This document shows, one piece after another, positions 35,714-44,571 of a DNA stretch of 58,887 bases. The stretch lies in the NCBI GenBank assembly GCA_002786855.1, contig PCUU01000003.1, forward strand, positions 1-58,887, read 5' to 3'. Position 1 is the stretch's first letter. Each line of letters starts with the position of its first letter. This stretch comes from Cytophagales bacterium CG12_big_fil_rev_8_21_14_0_65_40_12. Lineage in GTDB: Bacteria > Bacteroidota > Bacteroidia > Cytophagales > Cyclobacteriaceae. A model generated the notes under the pieces. It saw nothing but the letters and a program-made list of their open reading frames with translations. It searched no databases and was not told where the DNA came from. A program made the position numbers and the translations under genes.

Positions 35714-36763
35714 TTAGTTCATTTCGCCAGAAATAGAATGGATCAGACAATCCCTAATTTCATCTATGCTGTTATAGCTGCCAAAAGCATGCATCATTTT
35801 GGTAGTTGCCGCCTCCGTGGTCAAGTCTCTTCCACTTATTACACCCAGCTTATTGAGCGCACTGCTAGACTCATATTTTCCCTGAATGACATTCCCTCCA
35901 TTGCATTGCGAAACATTCAATACCACAACTCCCTTGTTCACAGCACTTTCTAACAGGTTGAGGAACCAAGGCTGATGCGGAACATTCCCCGAACCATAAC
36001 TTTCCATCACGAGTCCTCTTAAATTTGGCACGCTTAAAATATGAGCAACCGTCTTCTCGTTAATCCCCGGGAAGAGCTTTAATACCACAATATCATTCGA
36101 TAATTCGGGGAAAAAGCGTAAAGTGTTTGCAGCCTTATAGGCCTTTAGGGCAGTGAAATTATAATCAATTACGATACCTGCTTCAGCCAAAACGGGATAA
36201 TTCTCGGACTCAAAAGCATCGAAATGCCGACTTTCTACTTTTTTTGAACGGTTGCCACGAAGCAATAAGTGGTTAAAGAAAACGCAGACTTCTGAAATAA
36301 TAGGAACTCCTTCTCTTTTATCCGCAGCAATCTCAAGTGCGGTAACAAAATTTTCTCTGCCGTCTGATCGTGGTAAGGCAATTGGCAATTGAGCTCCCGT
36401 AAAAATTACTGGTTTATTCAGGCCTTGTAGCATAAAACTCAGCGCAGATGCTGAATAGGCCATGGTGTCCGTTCCGTGCAAAACAATGAACCCATCAAAC
36501 TTTTCGTAATTCTCTTCAATTAACCTTCCGATCTGAACCCAATGCTTTGAATTCACATTGGAAGAGTCGATTGGCGGACTAAAAGAAGTGACAGAAAGAT
36601 TTATATTCAGTTCCTTCAATACTGGAACTCGCGCCACTATTCTTTCAAAATCACAAGGAACGAGAGCACCATGCTCATTATAATCCATACCCAAAGTACC
36701 TCCAGTATAGATGATTAGGATAGAAGCCCTCGGATTTGTACTAAAGTCTAAAGTCGAAATCAT
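35714..36763 (-). CDS. ansA: L-asparaginase, type I cytoplasmic
   Basis: 349 residues, no signal peptide. Hydrolyses asparagine to aspartate and ammonia. The first catalytic Thr is in LIIYTGGTLGM near residue 20, the second in IVLHGTDTMAYSASALS near residue 98, with the lysine/Asp site in TGAQLPIALPRSDGREN. NRSKKVESRHFDAFESENYP is also characteristic. It is the last gene of a seven-gene minus-strand operon and overlaps tatD by 4 nt (ATGA). The tRNA-Ser gene follows on the same strand. Confidence 0.95.
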   Translation of the reverse strand: MISTLDFSTNPRASILIIYTGGTLGMDYNEHGALVPCDFERIVARVPVLKELNINLSVTSFSPPIDSSNVNSKHWVQIGRLIEENYEKFDGFIVLHGTDTMAYSASALSFMLQGLNKPVIFTGAQLPIALPRSDGRENFVTALEIAADKREGVPIISEVCVFFNHLLLRGNRSKKVESRHFDAFESENYPVLAEAGIVIDYNFTALKAYKAANTLRFFPELSNDIVVLKLFPGINEKTVAHILSVPNLRGLVMESYGSGNVPHQPWFLNLLESAVNKGVVVLNVSQCNGGNVIQGKYESSSALNKLGVISGRDLTTEAATTKMMHAFGSYNSIDEIRDCLIHSISGEMN

Positions 36764-37527
36764 TGTTTTACTTGGAATAATGAGTTTGCATTTTCTGTGG
36801 TCATGGCAATTATCGCTTCAATAGGCAGTTCCTTTATATCGGCAATTTTCTGAGCAATCAGACTCAAATAACTTGGTTGATTACGCTTACCCCGGTACGG
36901 AACAGGCGCTAAATAGGGACTATCCGTCTCCAGCACAATATGTTTCAAATCAATAGTAGGAATAACTTGGTCCATTCCACTATTCTTAAATGTAACCACA
37001 CCTCCTAAACCGATGTAAAACCCAAGTTTTGTAATGCGCTCTGCCTGTTCTGCAGTACCATTAAAGCAATGGAATACTCCTGTTAAATTATCATCCTTAA
37101 GGTGCTCCACCAACTTTATGGTCATGTCGATGGATTCTCGGCAATGAATAATGATTGGTTTTTTATAGTGCTTGGCCAAGGCCACTTGAATTTTGAAAGC
37201 TTCAACTTGCTGATCTAAAAAGCTCTTATCCCAATAAAGATCAGTCCCCATTTCGCCAATGGCTGCAAACTCCCTTTTGCCAAGCCATTCTTCAATAATA
37301 TAGAGTTCTTTCTGAAAATCACCTTTGACAGAACATGGATGTAAACCCATGGTGGCAATACAAAAACCTGGATGCCTCTCTTCTAAAGCCAACATGCCAT
37401 CAATCGAAGTGTGATCAATATTTGGCATGTATATTTTCTCAACTCCAACCTCTCTACTGACATCCAATACCTGCTCAATATCGTCTTTGAATTGTTCTGA
37501 GTAAATGTGAGCGTGGGTTTCTATCAT
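36760..37527 (-). CDS. tatD: TatD family metal-dependent hydrolase
   Basis: About 255 residues. The ATG at 37527 (MIETHAHIYSEQF) is preferred; it lies just after the glycosyltransferase stop, while a longer start at 37551 would lie inside that gene. Metal ligands are seen in ETHAHIY, GEMGTDLYWD, IIHCRES, GVFHCFNGT and ETDSPYLAP. TatD proteins are DNA or D-aminoacyl-tRNA hydrolases of the amidohydrolase fold; the natural substrate here is not evident. It overlaps ansA. Confidence 0.93.
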   Translation of the reverse strand: MIETHAHIYSEQFKDDIEQVLDVSREVGVEKIYMPNIDHTSIDGMLALEERHPGFCIATMGLHPCSVKGDFQKELYIIEEWLGKREFAAIGEMGTDLYWDKSFLDQQVEAFKIQVALAKHYKKPIIIHCRESIDMTIKLVEHLKDDNLTGVFHCFNGTAEQAERITKLGFYIGLGGVVTFKNSGMDQVIPTIDLKHIVLETDSPYLAPVPYRGKRNQPSYLSLIAQKIADIKELPIEAIIAMTTENANSLFQVKQ

Positions 37528-37529
37528 TT

Positions 37530-38645
37530 CTATTTGTTTCTGTTTTTCCAAATCACCTTTGGAGACACCATCAAACTTAGCAGGGCAAATGTATTTAAAA
37601 GGGCGATTAATATTTGATCAACCACAATAGATAATGGCCTCAAGTCTCCTTTTAATTTAAAAACTACTTGATAAACCTTCACAAACTCCAGCAAAATCAT
37701 TAGGAGCATGGCAATACCCAACCAAGCCACTTCTTGACTTTGGTTTAAAACAGCATACATGAAGGCTATTATGACTACTAAAATCGTTAACCTTTCGAAA
37801 ATCAAAATGATGCTTAAAAAGGGATTGTATTTGAGTATCCCGCTTAACCAGCGCTTTCGCTGAAGCAGTAAGTCCCAAAAAGATTTCATGGGTTCAGTTG
37901 TCGCTTGACAGGCGAAATCCATGATTTGAACATGCTTTAGTCCGGCTTTCCTGAACGCAATGACCATTTTTAGGTCCTCTATCTTGGTCGGGCCAAGGGC
38001 CTCGAAGCCTCCCATACTTTCATAGGTTGATTTTCGCAACATCATATTATTTCCCAATGCGCTCACGGGAAAGCCAAAATCAGCCGCGACTTTCATTAAA
38101 AACAAGGTACCTATCCAATCTACGGCTTGCATTCTATGCAGCCAACTATTCACCCTCACCACAGTATAGCCACTTACTAGGTCAGCCCCGTCTAGCATTG
38201 GTTTTACCATTCCTTGAAGCCAAAGTCTTGAAACTGTATTATCGGCATCTATAATTGCCAAAAACTCTCCTTTTGCCGCTTTGGCCAATTGTGCAATTAC
38301 ATTCGACTTGGCAATTAGGCCTTTATAATCTGATTCGATTTTAATTGATGTTATTCTCGAATCTTGAAGCAGCAGTTGATCGATGATTTCTTGAGTGGTA
38401 TCTTCAGAATCATCATTTCCAATCAGTATTTGAATTTTCTCCTTTGGATAATCGAGCTCAAGAAGTGCTTGAACGCAATTCCGAAGATGCCTCTCCTCAT
38501 TTCTGGCGGCAACCAAAATAGAAACAAATGGCCACTCGAATGCCTCGGAAAGTTGATCGTGGTTTTTGAAATTAAATTTGAAAAGTAAAATGAGCGCAGC
38601 ATTGATACTTATAATGAACCCACAAATGACCAGAAGCACTGTCAT
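37530..38645 (-). CDS. Glycosyltransferase family 2, membrane-bound
   Basis: 371 residues. One N-terminal helix (VLLVICGFIISINAALILLF), then a GT2 catalytic domain with VSILVAARNEERHLRNCV, a DDSEDTTQ site, AIIDADNTVSRLW for the metal-binding Asp, and a QRKRWLSG motif typical of processive GTs. Three to four C-terminal helices follow. It builds a glycan of unknown structure at the inner membrane, probably with the second GT2 and the deacetylase of the same operon. It overlaps the deacetylase gene by 4 nt. Confidence 0.9.
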   Translation of the reverse strand: MTVLLVICGFIISINAALILLFKFNFKNHDQLSEAFEWPFVSILVAARNEERHLRNCVQALLELDYPKEKIQILIGNDDSEDTTQEIIDQLLLQDSRITSIKIESDYKGLIAKSNVIAQLAKAAKGEFLAIIDADNTVSRLWLQGMVKPMLDGADLVSGYTVVRVNSWLHRMQAVDWIGTLFLMKVAADFGFPVSALGNNMMLRKSTYESMGGFEALGPTKIEDLKMVIAFRKAGLKHVQIMDFACQATTEPMKSFWDLLLQRKRWLSGILKYNPFLSIILIFERLTILVVIIAFMYAVLNQSQEVAWLGIAMLLMILLEFVKVYQVVFKLKGDLRPLSIVVDQILIALLNTFALLSLMVSPKVIWKNRNK

Positions 38646-39262
38646 AGCGCATGAAATTCGTAGCCCAATTGATTGAAATGCGCCAAATATCGTGGCAAAG
38701 CATATTGCAGATTGCTCATCGCTTTTTGGCTATCATGAAAAACAACAATAGAACCGTTCCGCGTGTACTTAATACTTGCAGCAAGCACTTCCTCTGGTTT
38801 CGTTTTTATAGAAAAGTCACCTGAAAGCACATCCCACATGATGATTTGCCTAGAACTCAGTTGCTTGATCTGCTTAGGAGTAATTCGGCCATAAGGTGGC
38901 CTGAATAGATTGGACTTGATTCCATTCTTTTGAATTTCTTCCTCACAACTTAAAAAGTCCTTGAGATAAGTTGTATTGTCTGTTTTCCATCCATTCAAAT
39001 GATGAAAAGTATGATTACCGATGGAATGTCCCTCTTGAATCACTTTACTGAAAACATCGGGGTGTTTTCTGATATTATCCCCTACGCAAAAAAAAGTAGC
39101 CTTTGCATTATAATCTTTCAATTGCCCTAATACCCAAGGAGTAACTTCTGGAATTGGCCCATCATCGAAAGTGAGGTAAATAATTTTGGCATTGACTTTC
39201 TGCTTCCAAACCAAATTTGGATAAAGCCATTGTGCCAACCGAGGAGTTTTATGCAGTAACAT
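38642..39262 (-). CDS. Polysaccharide deacetylase (NodB homology)
   Basis: 206 residues. The carbohydrate esterase 4 motifs appear in order: IYLTFDDGPIPEVTPW (catalytic Asp and metal Asp), GHSIGNHTFHHLNG (metal His pair), FRPPYGRITP and IIMWDVLSGDF, ending in IVVFHDSQKA. It removes N- or O-acetyl groups from cell-surface sugars. No signal peptide is evident. The 5' end overlaps the phosphatase gene by 14 nt; it is tightly linked with two GT2 genes. Confidence 0.93.
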   Translation of the reverse strand: MLLHKTPRLAQWLYPNLVWKQKVNAKIIYLTFDDGPIPEVTPWVLGQLKDYNAKATFFCVGDNIRKHPDVFSKVIQEGHSIGNHTFHHLNGWKTDNTTYLKDFLSCEEEIQKNGIKSNLFRPPYGRITPKQIKQLSSRQIIMWDVLSGDFSIKTKPEEVLAASIKYTRNGSIVVFHDSQKAMSNLQYALPRYLAHFNQLGYEFHAL

Positions 39263-40469
39263 TGTTTACTCTGCAAGATAAGAAGGTAAGGTCATCTGCA
39301 AAGGAATTTCCTTTTTTGAAGCCTTCCAATTCTGCCATCAGCAGATCATGTGTTTGCTGTAAAGGGTTATTTCTATTCGCAATCAAGAAGTTCTCTAACC
39401 GATTGGCGCCAAACTCTTCTCCATCCGAATCAAAAGTTTCTGTGAGTCCATCGGTGAACATAAAAAGCGAAAATTGATCTATATCTTTAATTTCACCCAT
39501 TTGAAGGAACGGAAGCGGATCGAAGGCACCAAGAATGGTGGTACCTTGATTGAGTGATGTCACGCCATCTTGAGAAATTAATATGGGGTGATTGTGCCCG
39601 CAATTGATATACCGAAGGTTCTTTTTATCGAAATCATAAACGGCCAAGAAGAAAGTAATGAAGTTTTCTCCACGGGCATTTTGATAAGTTTGATAATTCA
39701 ATTCGCGAATCACGGCTTCTGGGCCTTCGGCATTTCTACTTAAAGTCCGCAGCACTGCCTGAAAATTAGACATCAAAATCGCTGCGGGCATGCCTTTTCC
39801 TGAAACATCGGCTATACAAACCATGAACTGATTGTGCCCTGCTATGGGGATATAGTCATAATAATCGCCCCCTACAGTTTTGCATGGTCTGTAAAAGGCT
39901 TTGATTTCGAGTTGTTCAGTATAAGGTAGACTATCTGGAAAGAGGTAATTCTGCACATCACGTGCAATTTCCATTTCGCGCTGAACGGCTTGTTGCTCTA
40001 ATTGCTTTCTGGCTAAACGCTTATTTTCAATAGCCACTAAAATTACATTGCTGAGCGCTTGGATGAAGGTGGTGTCTACTTGATTCTCGTCATCTGAGGT
40101 TTTAATGAAAAGAAAGGCAAGAAGCTTATCCTTGTGCGTTACAGGTATGATAATGTCGAATTCATTGAAACAGCTAATACTCAAATCCGCCTTAGATACT
40201 TTGGTGATCTTCTTTAAATTAAGGCAGCCTGTGTCTAATGGGGTTTCATTAAAATTCTTAGAAGTGCCGAATTGCACTTTGCATTCCCAATCTTCGTCCT
40301 TGACATACAGCACCATTTTGGAGAGTTGTAAGTTGGCCCGAAGCGTAAACTCATAAATTTTATAAAGGTCCTCTTCAGGCATGTTGTCATTCACGGCCTG
40401 AGTAATTTCAAGCAGTGCGTTGACTTCCATTTCTTTGCGATAAAACTTGCGCTGAAGATTATTTTCCAT
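39249..40469 (-). CDS. PP2C/SpoIIE-type serine phosphatase with N-terminal sensor region
   Basis: 406 residues. Residues ~1-150 look like a GAF-type sensor (VNALLEITQAVNDNMPEEDLYKIYEF ... DKLLAFLFIKTSDD), followed by a short coiled segment (RLARKQLEQQAVQREMEIARDVQNYLF). The C-terminal SpoIIE domain has FYRPCKTVGGDYYDYIPI, VCIADVSGKGMPAAILMSNFQA, INCGHNHPILI and LFMFTDGLTETF, holding the metal Asp residues. RsbU-type phosphatases control partner switches (anti-sigma antagonists). No anti-sigma or STAS gene is next to it. It lies between glycan genes in the operon. Confidence 0.92.
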   Translation of the reverse strand: MENNLQRKFYRKEMEVNALLEITQAVNDNMPEEDLYKIYEFTLRANLQLSKMVLYVKDEDWECKVQFGTSKNFNETPLDTGCLNLKKITKVSKADLSISCFNEFDIIIPVTHKDKLLAFLFIKTSDDENQVDTTFIQALSNVILVAIENKRLARKQLEQQAVQREMEIARDVQNYLFPDSLPYTEQLEIKAFYRPCKTVGGDYYDYIPIAGHNQFMVCIADVSGKGMPAAILMSNFQAVLRTLSRNAEGPEAVIRELNYQTYQNARGENFITFFLAVYDFDKKNLRYINCGHNHPILISQDGVTSLNQGTTILGAFDPLPFLQMGEIKDIDQFSLFMFTDGLTETFDSDGEEFGANRLENFLIANRNNPLQQTHDLLMAELEGFKKGNSFADDLTFLSCRVNNVTA

Positions 40470-40474
40470 ATTTA

Positions 40475-40729
40475 TTATCGGCCATTATGTGCCAAAAGAC
40501 CTTCTTTGGTGGCCAAGTAAAAGTATGCCAACCAATCTTCCCCTAGTGACTTTTCATCAATCGGATCTAAGGCTGGTCGGTCCGAAAAACATTTCACCCA
40601 GCCTTTTTGGATTAGGTTTTTCAAAATTGAAATCAAGTTTTCTGCTGACAGGTTTGTTTCTTCTTTCAAAAAATCAAAAGACTGCACAAAGTACAACTCA
40701 TCCAAAACATCAAACTCCTCGTCCGTCAT
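40475..40729 (-). CDS. Small winged-helix-like hypothetical protein
   Basis: 84 residues from the ATG at 40729 (MTDEEFDVLDELYFVQSFDF); an ATG at 40765 would overlap the upstream glycosyltransferase by 28 nt. The predicted fold is mostly helical, with NLSAENLISILKNLIQKGWVKCFSDRP resembling a winged-helix reading segment, and YFYLATKEGLLAHNG at the end. Family not recognised; similar short proteins are conserved near PP2C phosphatase genes in Bacteroidota as far as I recall. It lies 5 nt before the phosphatase gene, so a partner role is possible but unproven. Confidence 0.55.
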   Translation of the reverse strand: MTDEEFDVLDELYFVQSFDFLKEETNLSAENLISILKNLIQKGWVKCFSDRPALDPIDEKSLGEDWLAYFYLATKEGLLAHNGR

Positions 40730-40737
40730 AATAAATG

Positions 40738-41853
40738 TTAAATCTTGAAACTCCTGCCCTTCCATTGGAAGTTCCCAAAATTAGAGACCAGACCAAAATA
40801 AAGCACATAAAAAGGATAAAAGGTTTGTAACACCAAAAAGTGGACGAACGAATATTTTTGTTCTAGAGAACTAAAAAAGCCCCTGATCAACAAGAATTCT
40901 ACAAAAACCTTAAGCCCAAGCGCAATGAGTAAAAGGTTGGCCATACTCCTATCCGCCAACATCCAACCGATGATCGACAAATGAACAATTTGAAAAAGAT
41001 AAACCATTATAGCCGTCAGTATGGTTGAAAACCTTTTGCCAACTTTCCATTTACTTGCCCATCTTTTCCGTTGCTGCACAAGATCGCTCAAACTTTTTAC
41101 CCCAAAGGTATGGACAACGGATGTCTGCGATTTAACAAAGAAAACTGCGTTTTTAAACTTTCTGGAAATCTTCATTAAAAGCAATTCATCATCGCCCGAA
41201 GGAGTCTGATCTATGCCTTCAAAACCATTCACCAACTCAAAGGCTGATTTTCTGTAAGCCAAATTTGCGCCATTGGCCATTGCTGGCATCTTTGCCCTTA
41301 CCAAAACCGCGGAAACGACCATGATCGCTCCAAATTCGATTCGTTGGCATTTCTGTAGAAAAGATTTTCCCTCTAAAATTACTGGCCCAGTGACCATTTG
41401 AATGGTCGCGTTAGAAAAAGGCTGGACCATTTGTTGTACCCAGCGCTCGTTGAACCAGCAATCAGCATCGGTGGTTAGCATAATCTCACCACTACTTTTG
41501 GCTATACCTTCTGCAATTGCAGCCTTTTTCCCTTCCTTATAAATTAAGTTCAAAACTTTGACATCAAGGTCTTTTCTTGATTTATTGATCAAAGCTTCTA
41601 ACTTTTTTAAAGAACCATCACTAGAATGATCATTGACAAAAATGACTTCAAAGTTGGCATAAGTCTGGGCCTGAAGGGCATCGAAAATTGTTTCTATATT
41701 CTTTACCTCGTTTCGAAAAGGAACAACGACTGTTACCTTACCCGAGAACTGATTCAATCCTTCCACATCAGCTGAAATACTACTGTATATGGCAGATACG
41801 ATCATCAATGAAAGTATGCCGAACAAATAAAACAGTCCTAATGAAAAAAGCAT
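40738..41853 (-). CDS. Glycosyltransferase family 2, membrane-bound
   Basis: 371 residues, an apparent paralogue in architecture of the GT2 at 37530. N-terminal helix (LGLFYLFGILSLMIVSAIYSS), GT2 domain with VTVVVPFRNEVKNIETIFDALQ, a VIFVNDHSSDGS loop, TTDADCWFNERWV, and a QRKRWASKWK motif, then C-terminal helices. It is the first gene of the operon and divergent from ruvC. A role in surface glycan synthesis is inferred. Confidence 0.9.
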   Translation of the reverse strand: MLFSLGLFYLFGILSLMIVSAIYSSISADVEGLNQFSGKVTVVVPFRNEVKNIETIFDALQAQTYANFEVIFVNDHSSDGSLKKLEALINKSRKDLDVKVLNLIYKEGKKAAIAEGIAKSSGEIMLTTDADCWFNERWVQQMVQPFSNATIQMVTGPVILEGKSFLQKCQRIEFGAIMVVSAVLVRAKMPAMANGANLAYRKSAFELVNGFEGIDQTPSGDDELLLMKISRKFKNAVFFVKSQTSVVHTFGVKSLSDLVQQRKRWASKWKVGKRFSTILTAIMVYLFQIVHLSIIGWMLADRSMANLLLIALGLKVFVEFLLIRGFFSSLEQKYSFVHFLVLQTFYPFYVLYFGLVSNFGNFQWKGRSFKI

Positions 41854-41867
41854 CCGCGAATAACGTT

Positions 41868-41875
41868 CAAAGCAA
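41868..41875 (-). promoter_or_regulatory. Promoter candidate of the glycan/PP2C operon
   Basis: On the minus strand TTGCTTTG (one mismatch to TAnnTTTG) lies 15 nt before the GT2 ATG, with a TTG about 18 nt further upstream in the -33 position. Confidence 0.3.
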
Positions 41876-41932
41876 CTGGATTTTAAAGCAACTCAAGGAC
41901 TGAATGAAACGAAAGCTTTTTATCTTGCACCC

Positions 41933-42502
41933 ATGCCTTTGAACAAAGCGGTAGCGCAAGAAAAAATCATTTTAGGAATCGACCCAGGCACTAGTGTGAT
42001 GGGTTATGGGCTTATTTTAGTGAAAGGCAAAAAACTGACATTGCTGCAATACGGTGTGATTCATTTGAGCAAATACAGTGGGCACGAGCTTAAATTAAAG
42101 AAGATATTTGAGCGGGTAACTTCCGTAATTGAAGAATTCCACCCGGATGAAATGGCCTTGGAAGCTCCTTTCTTTGGAAAGAACATCCAATCGATGCTAA
42201 AGTTGGGGAGGGCGCAAGGCGTTGCCATGTCCGCTGCTTTGGCCAGAGAAATTCCGATTACAGAATACGCCCCTAAAAAAGTAAAGCAATCCGTAACCGG
42301 GAACGGAAATGCCTCTAAAGAACAAGTAGCGGCAATGCTGCAGACTTTATTGCAAATTGAAACCCTACCAAAACTATTGGATGCTACCGATGCACTGGCT
42401 GTGGCGGTTTGCCATCACTTTCAAGGAGGCAGTCAGCAAAGCGGTAATAAAAGTTGGAAATCCTTTTTGGCAGATAATCCGGATAGGTTGAAGAAAACCT
42501 AA
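41933..42502 (+). CDS. ruvC: Crossover junction endodeoxyribonuclease RuvC
   Basis: 189 residues. Resolves Holliday junctions with RuvAB. The catalytic carboxylates are visible in [13 protein letters not shown] (first Asp), [22 protein letters not shown] (Glu), and the pair in [13 protein letters not shown]. An N-terminal extension of about 12 residues ([11 protein letters not shown]) precedes the core, longer than in E. coli. It overlaps the convergent HIT gene by 4 nt. Confidence 0.95.
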   Translation: MPLNKAVAQEKIILGIDPGTSVMGYGLILVKGKKLTLLQYGVIHLSKYSGHELKLKKIFERVTSVIEEFHPDEMALEAPFFGKNIQSMLKLGRAQGVAMSAALAREIPITEYAPKKVKQSVTGNGNASKEQVAAMLQTLLQIETLPKLLDATDALAVAVCHHFQGGSQQSGNKSWKSFLADNPDRLKKT

Positions 42503-42897
42503 GCCAGAAAATTACTTCTAATCTTCTCAGCCGTTTCGGCCATAACGCCTTCTTCTAAATTCAATTTAGGCTGGCTAAAGTCGATATCAGAAATATTCTC
42601 TAACGGAATGAGGTGAATATGTACGTGGGGCACTTCCAAGCCAATCACTGCGACACCAATTCGCTTACAAGGCACAGCAGCCTCCACAGCCTTGGCTACT
42701 TTTTGGGTAAAAGCATGCAGTTTTAAATAAGCATCTTCATCCATATCAAAAATATAATTCACCTCTTGTTTAGGAACACAAAGTGTATGACCAATTTTAA
42801 GTGGCCTAACGTCTAAAAAAGCGATGTTATTCTCATCCTCGGCTACGATGTAACCAGGGATTTCTCTATTGATGATTCGGGTAAAGATGCTTGCCAT
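42499..42897 (-). CDS. HIT family nucleotide-binding protein
   Basis: 132 residues. The HIT motif [10 protein letters not shown] near the C terminus and an N-terminal [19 protein letters not shown] with [17 protein letters not shown] are typical of the Hint branch that hydrolyses adenosine phosphoramidates. It follows greA by 1 nt, so both share a transcript. Confidence 0.93.
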   Translation of the reverse strand: MASIFTRIINREIPGYIVAEDENNIAFLDVRPLKIGHTLCVPKQEVNYIFDMDEDAYLKLHAFTQKVAKAVEAAVPCKRIGVAVIGLEVPHVHIHLIPLENISDIDFSQPKLNLEEGVMAETAEKIRSNFLA

Positions 42898-42898
42898 T

Positions 42899-43375
42899 TT
42901 ACTCTAAAGTAATGTCTAAAACTTTGAATTCCATTTTACCCGCAGGTGCAATCACCTCGGCAACTTCTCCTATTTTTTTATTCATCAGGCCTTTTCCGAT
43001 TGGCGATTCGTAAGATATTTTACCTGACTTTAAATCTGCTTCTTTTTCCGAAACCAAAGTGTATTTCACTTCCATTCCGTTTTTCATATTCTTGATTTTG
43101 ACGGTAGATAAAATTGAAACCTTAGAAAGGTCTACGTTTTCGTCTTTCATGACCCTGGCATTGCCCAGCAAAGCTTCTAATTGAGCAATTCTCATTTCCA
43201 TCATGCCTTGGGCATCTTTGGCCGCATCGTACTCTGCATTCTCGCTTAAGTCACCTTTGTCTCTGGCCTCGGCAATTTGCTTCGACATGTCAGATCTACC
43301 CTTCGTTTTTAGATGTTGAAGTTCATCCTTTAAATTCTGCAAGCCTTCTTCAGTGTAATATGAAATTCCAGCCAT
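42899..43375 (-). CDS. greA: Transcription elongation factor GreA
   Basis: 158 residues. Antiparallel coiled coil (YYTEEGLQNLKDELQHLKTKGRSDMSKQIAEARDKGDLSENAEYDAAKDAQG), whose tip acidic pair DLSENAEYDAA reaches into the RNA polymerase secondary channel, and a C-terminal FKBP-like domain (YESPIGKGLMNKKIGEVAEVIAPAG). It rescues backtracked polymerase. The 250-nt region upstream contains hairpins and a -7 promoter element. Confidence 0.96.
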   Translation of the reverse strand: MAGISYYTEEGLQNLKDELQHLKTKGRSDMSKQIAEARDKGDLSENAEYDAAKDAQGMMEMRIAQLEALLGNARVMKDENVDLSKVSILSTVKIKNMKNGMEVKYTLVSEKEADLKSGKISYESPIGKGLMNKKIGEVAEVIAPAGKMEFKVLDITLE

Positions 43376-43404
43376 AATTGTATTTGTTTATTCTGTTAGC
43401 GCTA

Positions 43405-43439
43405 TAAAAAACAAAGAACGGCTTCGAAAAGAAACCGTT
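43405..43439 (-). terminator. Hairpin with T-tract just upstream of greA
   Basis: On the minus strand AACGG and CCGTT pair across a 13-nt loop, followed by CTTTGTTTTTT. A second hairpin with a T-rich tail lies just before it (ATCGCC-TTAGCG-GGCGAT, 43454-43471). Either may end the dehydrogenase transcript, or act in the greA leader. Confidence 0.5.
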
Positions 43440-43560
43440 GCTTAAAACACAAAATCGCCCGCTAAGGCGATAAGATGCTTCAAAATTAAGTAAAATTTAT
43501 GTAGTCTCCTAGCTTTGGCCTGAATGAAGACTAAAGTCAAAAAGGGTCAATTGATCGAAA
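43405..43560 (-). ncRNA. Candidate small RNA or structured greA leader
   Basis: A TATATTTG (43566-43573, minus strand) fits the -7 element, with TTTCGG about 18 nt upstream. Transcription from about 43560 would give three hairpins in a row: TAGTCTTC/GGAGACTA, ATCGCC/GGCGAT and AACGG/CCGTT, the last followed by a T-tract. No ORF is present. No known RNA family was recognised. Confidence 0.35.
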
Positions 43561-43625
43561 ATGAGCAAATATATCAGTCTATAATGGCTATCCGAAAGGT
43601 TTGAATTGACCTTGGTTAAGCCTGC

Positions 43626-44567
43626 TCAATCTCGCTTAAAATACGAAGCAATTTTACCCACAAGCACCTCATTTATTCTTTTGTAAGAAGAAAATGTCCA
43701 GCCTCCTACATGTGGGGAAAGTATTACATTTTTTCTTGAGAAGAGATTTGTGAAAACCGCTTTTTCTTGCACCGTAAGCTTGTCAAATTTCTCCTTTTCC
43801 AGCACATCCAGCGCTGCGCCTTTTACCTTACCGCTGTCCATTAAATCAAGCAAATCTTGGAGAGGCAACACTTCGCCTCTAGCAGTATTGACGATGTAAA
43901 TGTCTTTTCTAAAATTCTGAACAAAGTCCTTATTGATCCATCCTTTTGTTTCTTCAGTAAGAGGGACGTGAAGGCTTAATATATCCGCCTTTTCGAATAT
44001 TTTGGCAAGACTGGCCTCTTCTACATTCTTTGTTCCGAAGCCCTTTTTGAATTTATCATACACCAACACTCGGCAGTCGAAGGCCCTAAGTCGTTGTACA
44101 AAAGCTTGCCCCATATTTCCATAGCCCAAAATAGCCACCGTTTTGTCACTCAATTCGGCTCCGCGATTGCCTTCTCTATCCCAAATCCAGTTGCGTACCT
44201 CAGCATCGGCCTTGTTCAAATTATTGAGCAAGGAAAGTAGCATCCCCATCGCATGCTCTGCCAAGGCGTCCCTATTTCCTTCTGGGGCGTTCAAAATCTC
44301 TATGCCTTTTGTTTCTACATAGGCCACATCAATTTTATCCAGGCCTGCTCCTGCCCGACCGATAAATTCGAGCTTGGTGGCAGCATCAATCAATTCCTTA
44401 TCTACTTCGGTTTTACTTCGGATTAAAATCCCCTCATAATTGCCAATGATCTTCAAAAGCTCCTCTCTCGATATGAAAGGTTGATAGTTGGCCTCTATGC
44501 CGAGTTCTGAAAGCAAAGGAATAATGCTTTCGTGCATGTCGTCTACGATGATACATTTTTTGTGCAT
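43626..44567 (-). CDS. D-2-hydroxyacid dehydrogenase (phosphoglycerate dehydrogenase-like)
   Basis: 313 residues. NAD-binding Rossmann motif in VAILGYGNMGQAFVQRLRAFDCRVLVYD, with VNTARGEV, an ALDVLEKEKF segment for the catalytic Glu, and HVGGWTFSS holding the catalytic His. N-terminal AGAGLDKIDVAYVETKGIEILNAPEGN is typical. The lack of a C-terminal ACT domain points to the short type. The substrate could be 3-phosphoglycerate or another 2-hydroxyacid; the sequence does not decide. It follows mgtE by 4 nt. Confidence 0.9.
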   Translation of the reverse strand: MHKKCIIVDDMHESIIPLLSELGIEANYQPFISREELLKIIGNYEGILIRSKTEVDKELIDAATKLEFIGRAGAGLDKIDVAYVETKGIEILNAPEGNRDALAEHAMGMLLSLLNNLNKADAEVRNWIWDREGNRGAELSDKTVAILGYGNMGQAFVQRLRAFDCRVLVYDKFKKGFGTKNVEEASLAKIFEKADILSLHVPLTEETKGWINKDFVQNFRKDIYIVNTARGEVLPLQDLLDLMDSGKVKGAALDVLEKEKFDKLTVQEKAVFTNLFSRKNVILSPHVGGWTFSSYKRINEVLVGKIASYFKRD

Positions 44568-44571
44568 TCGC

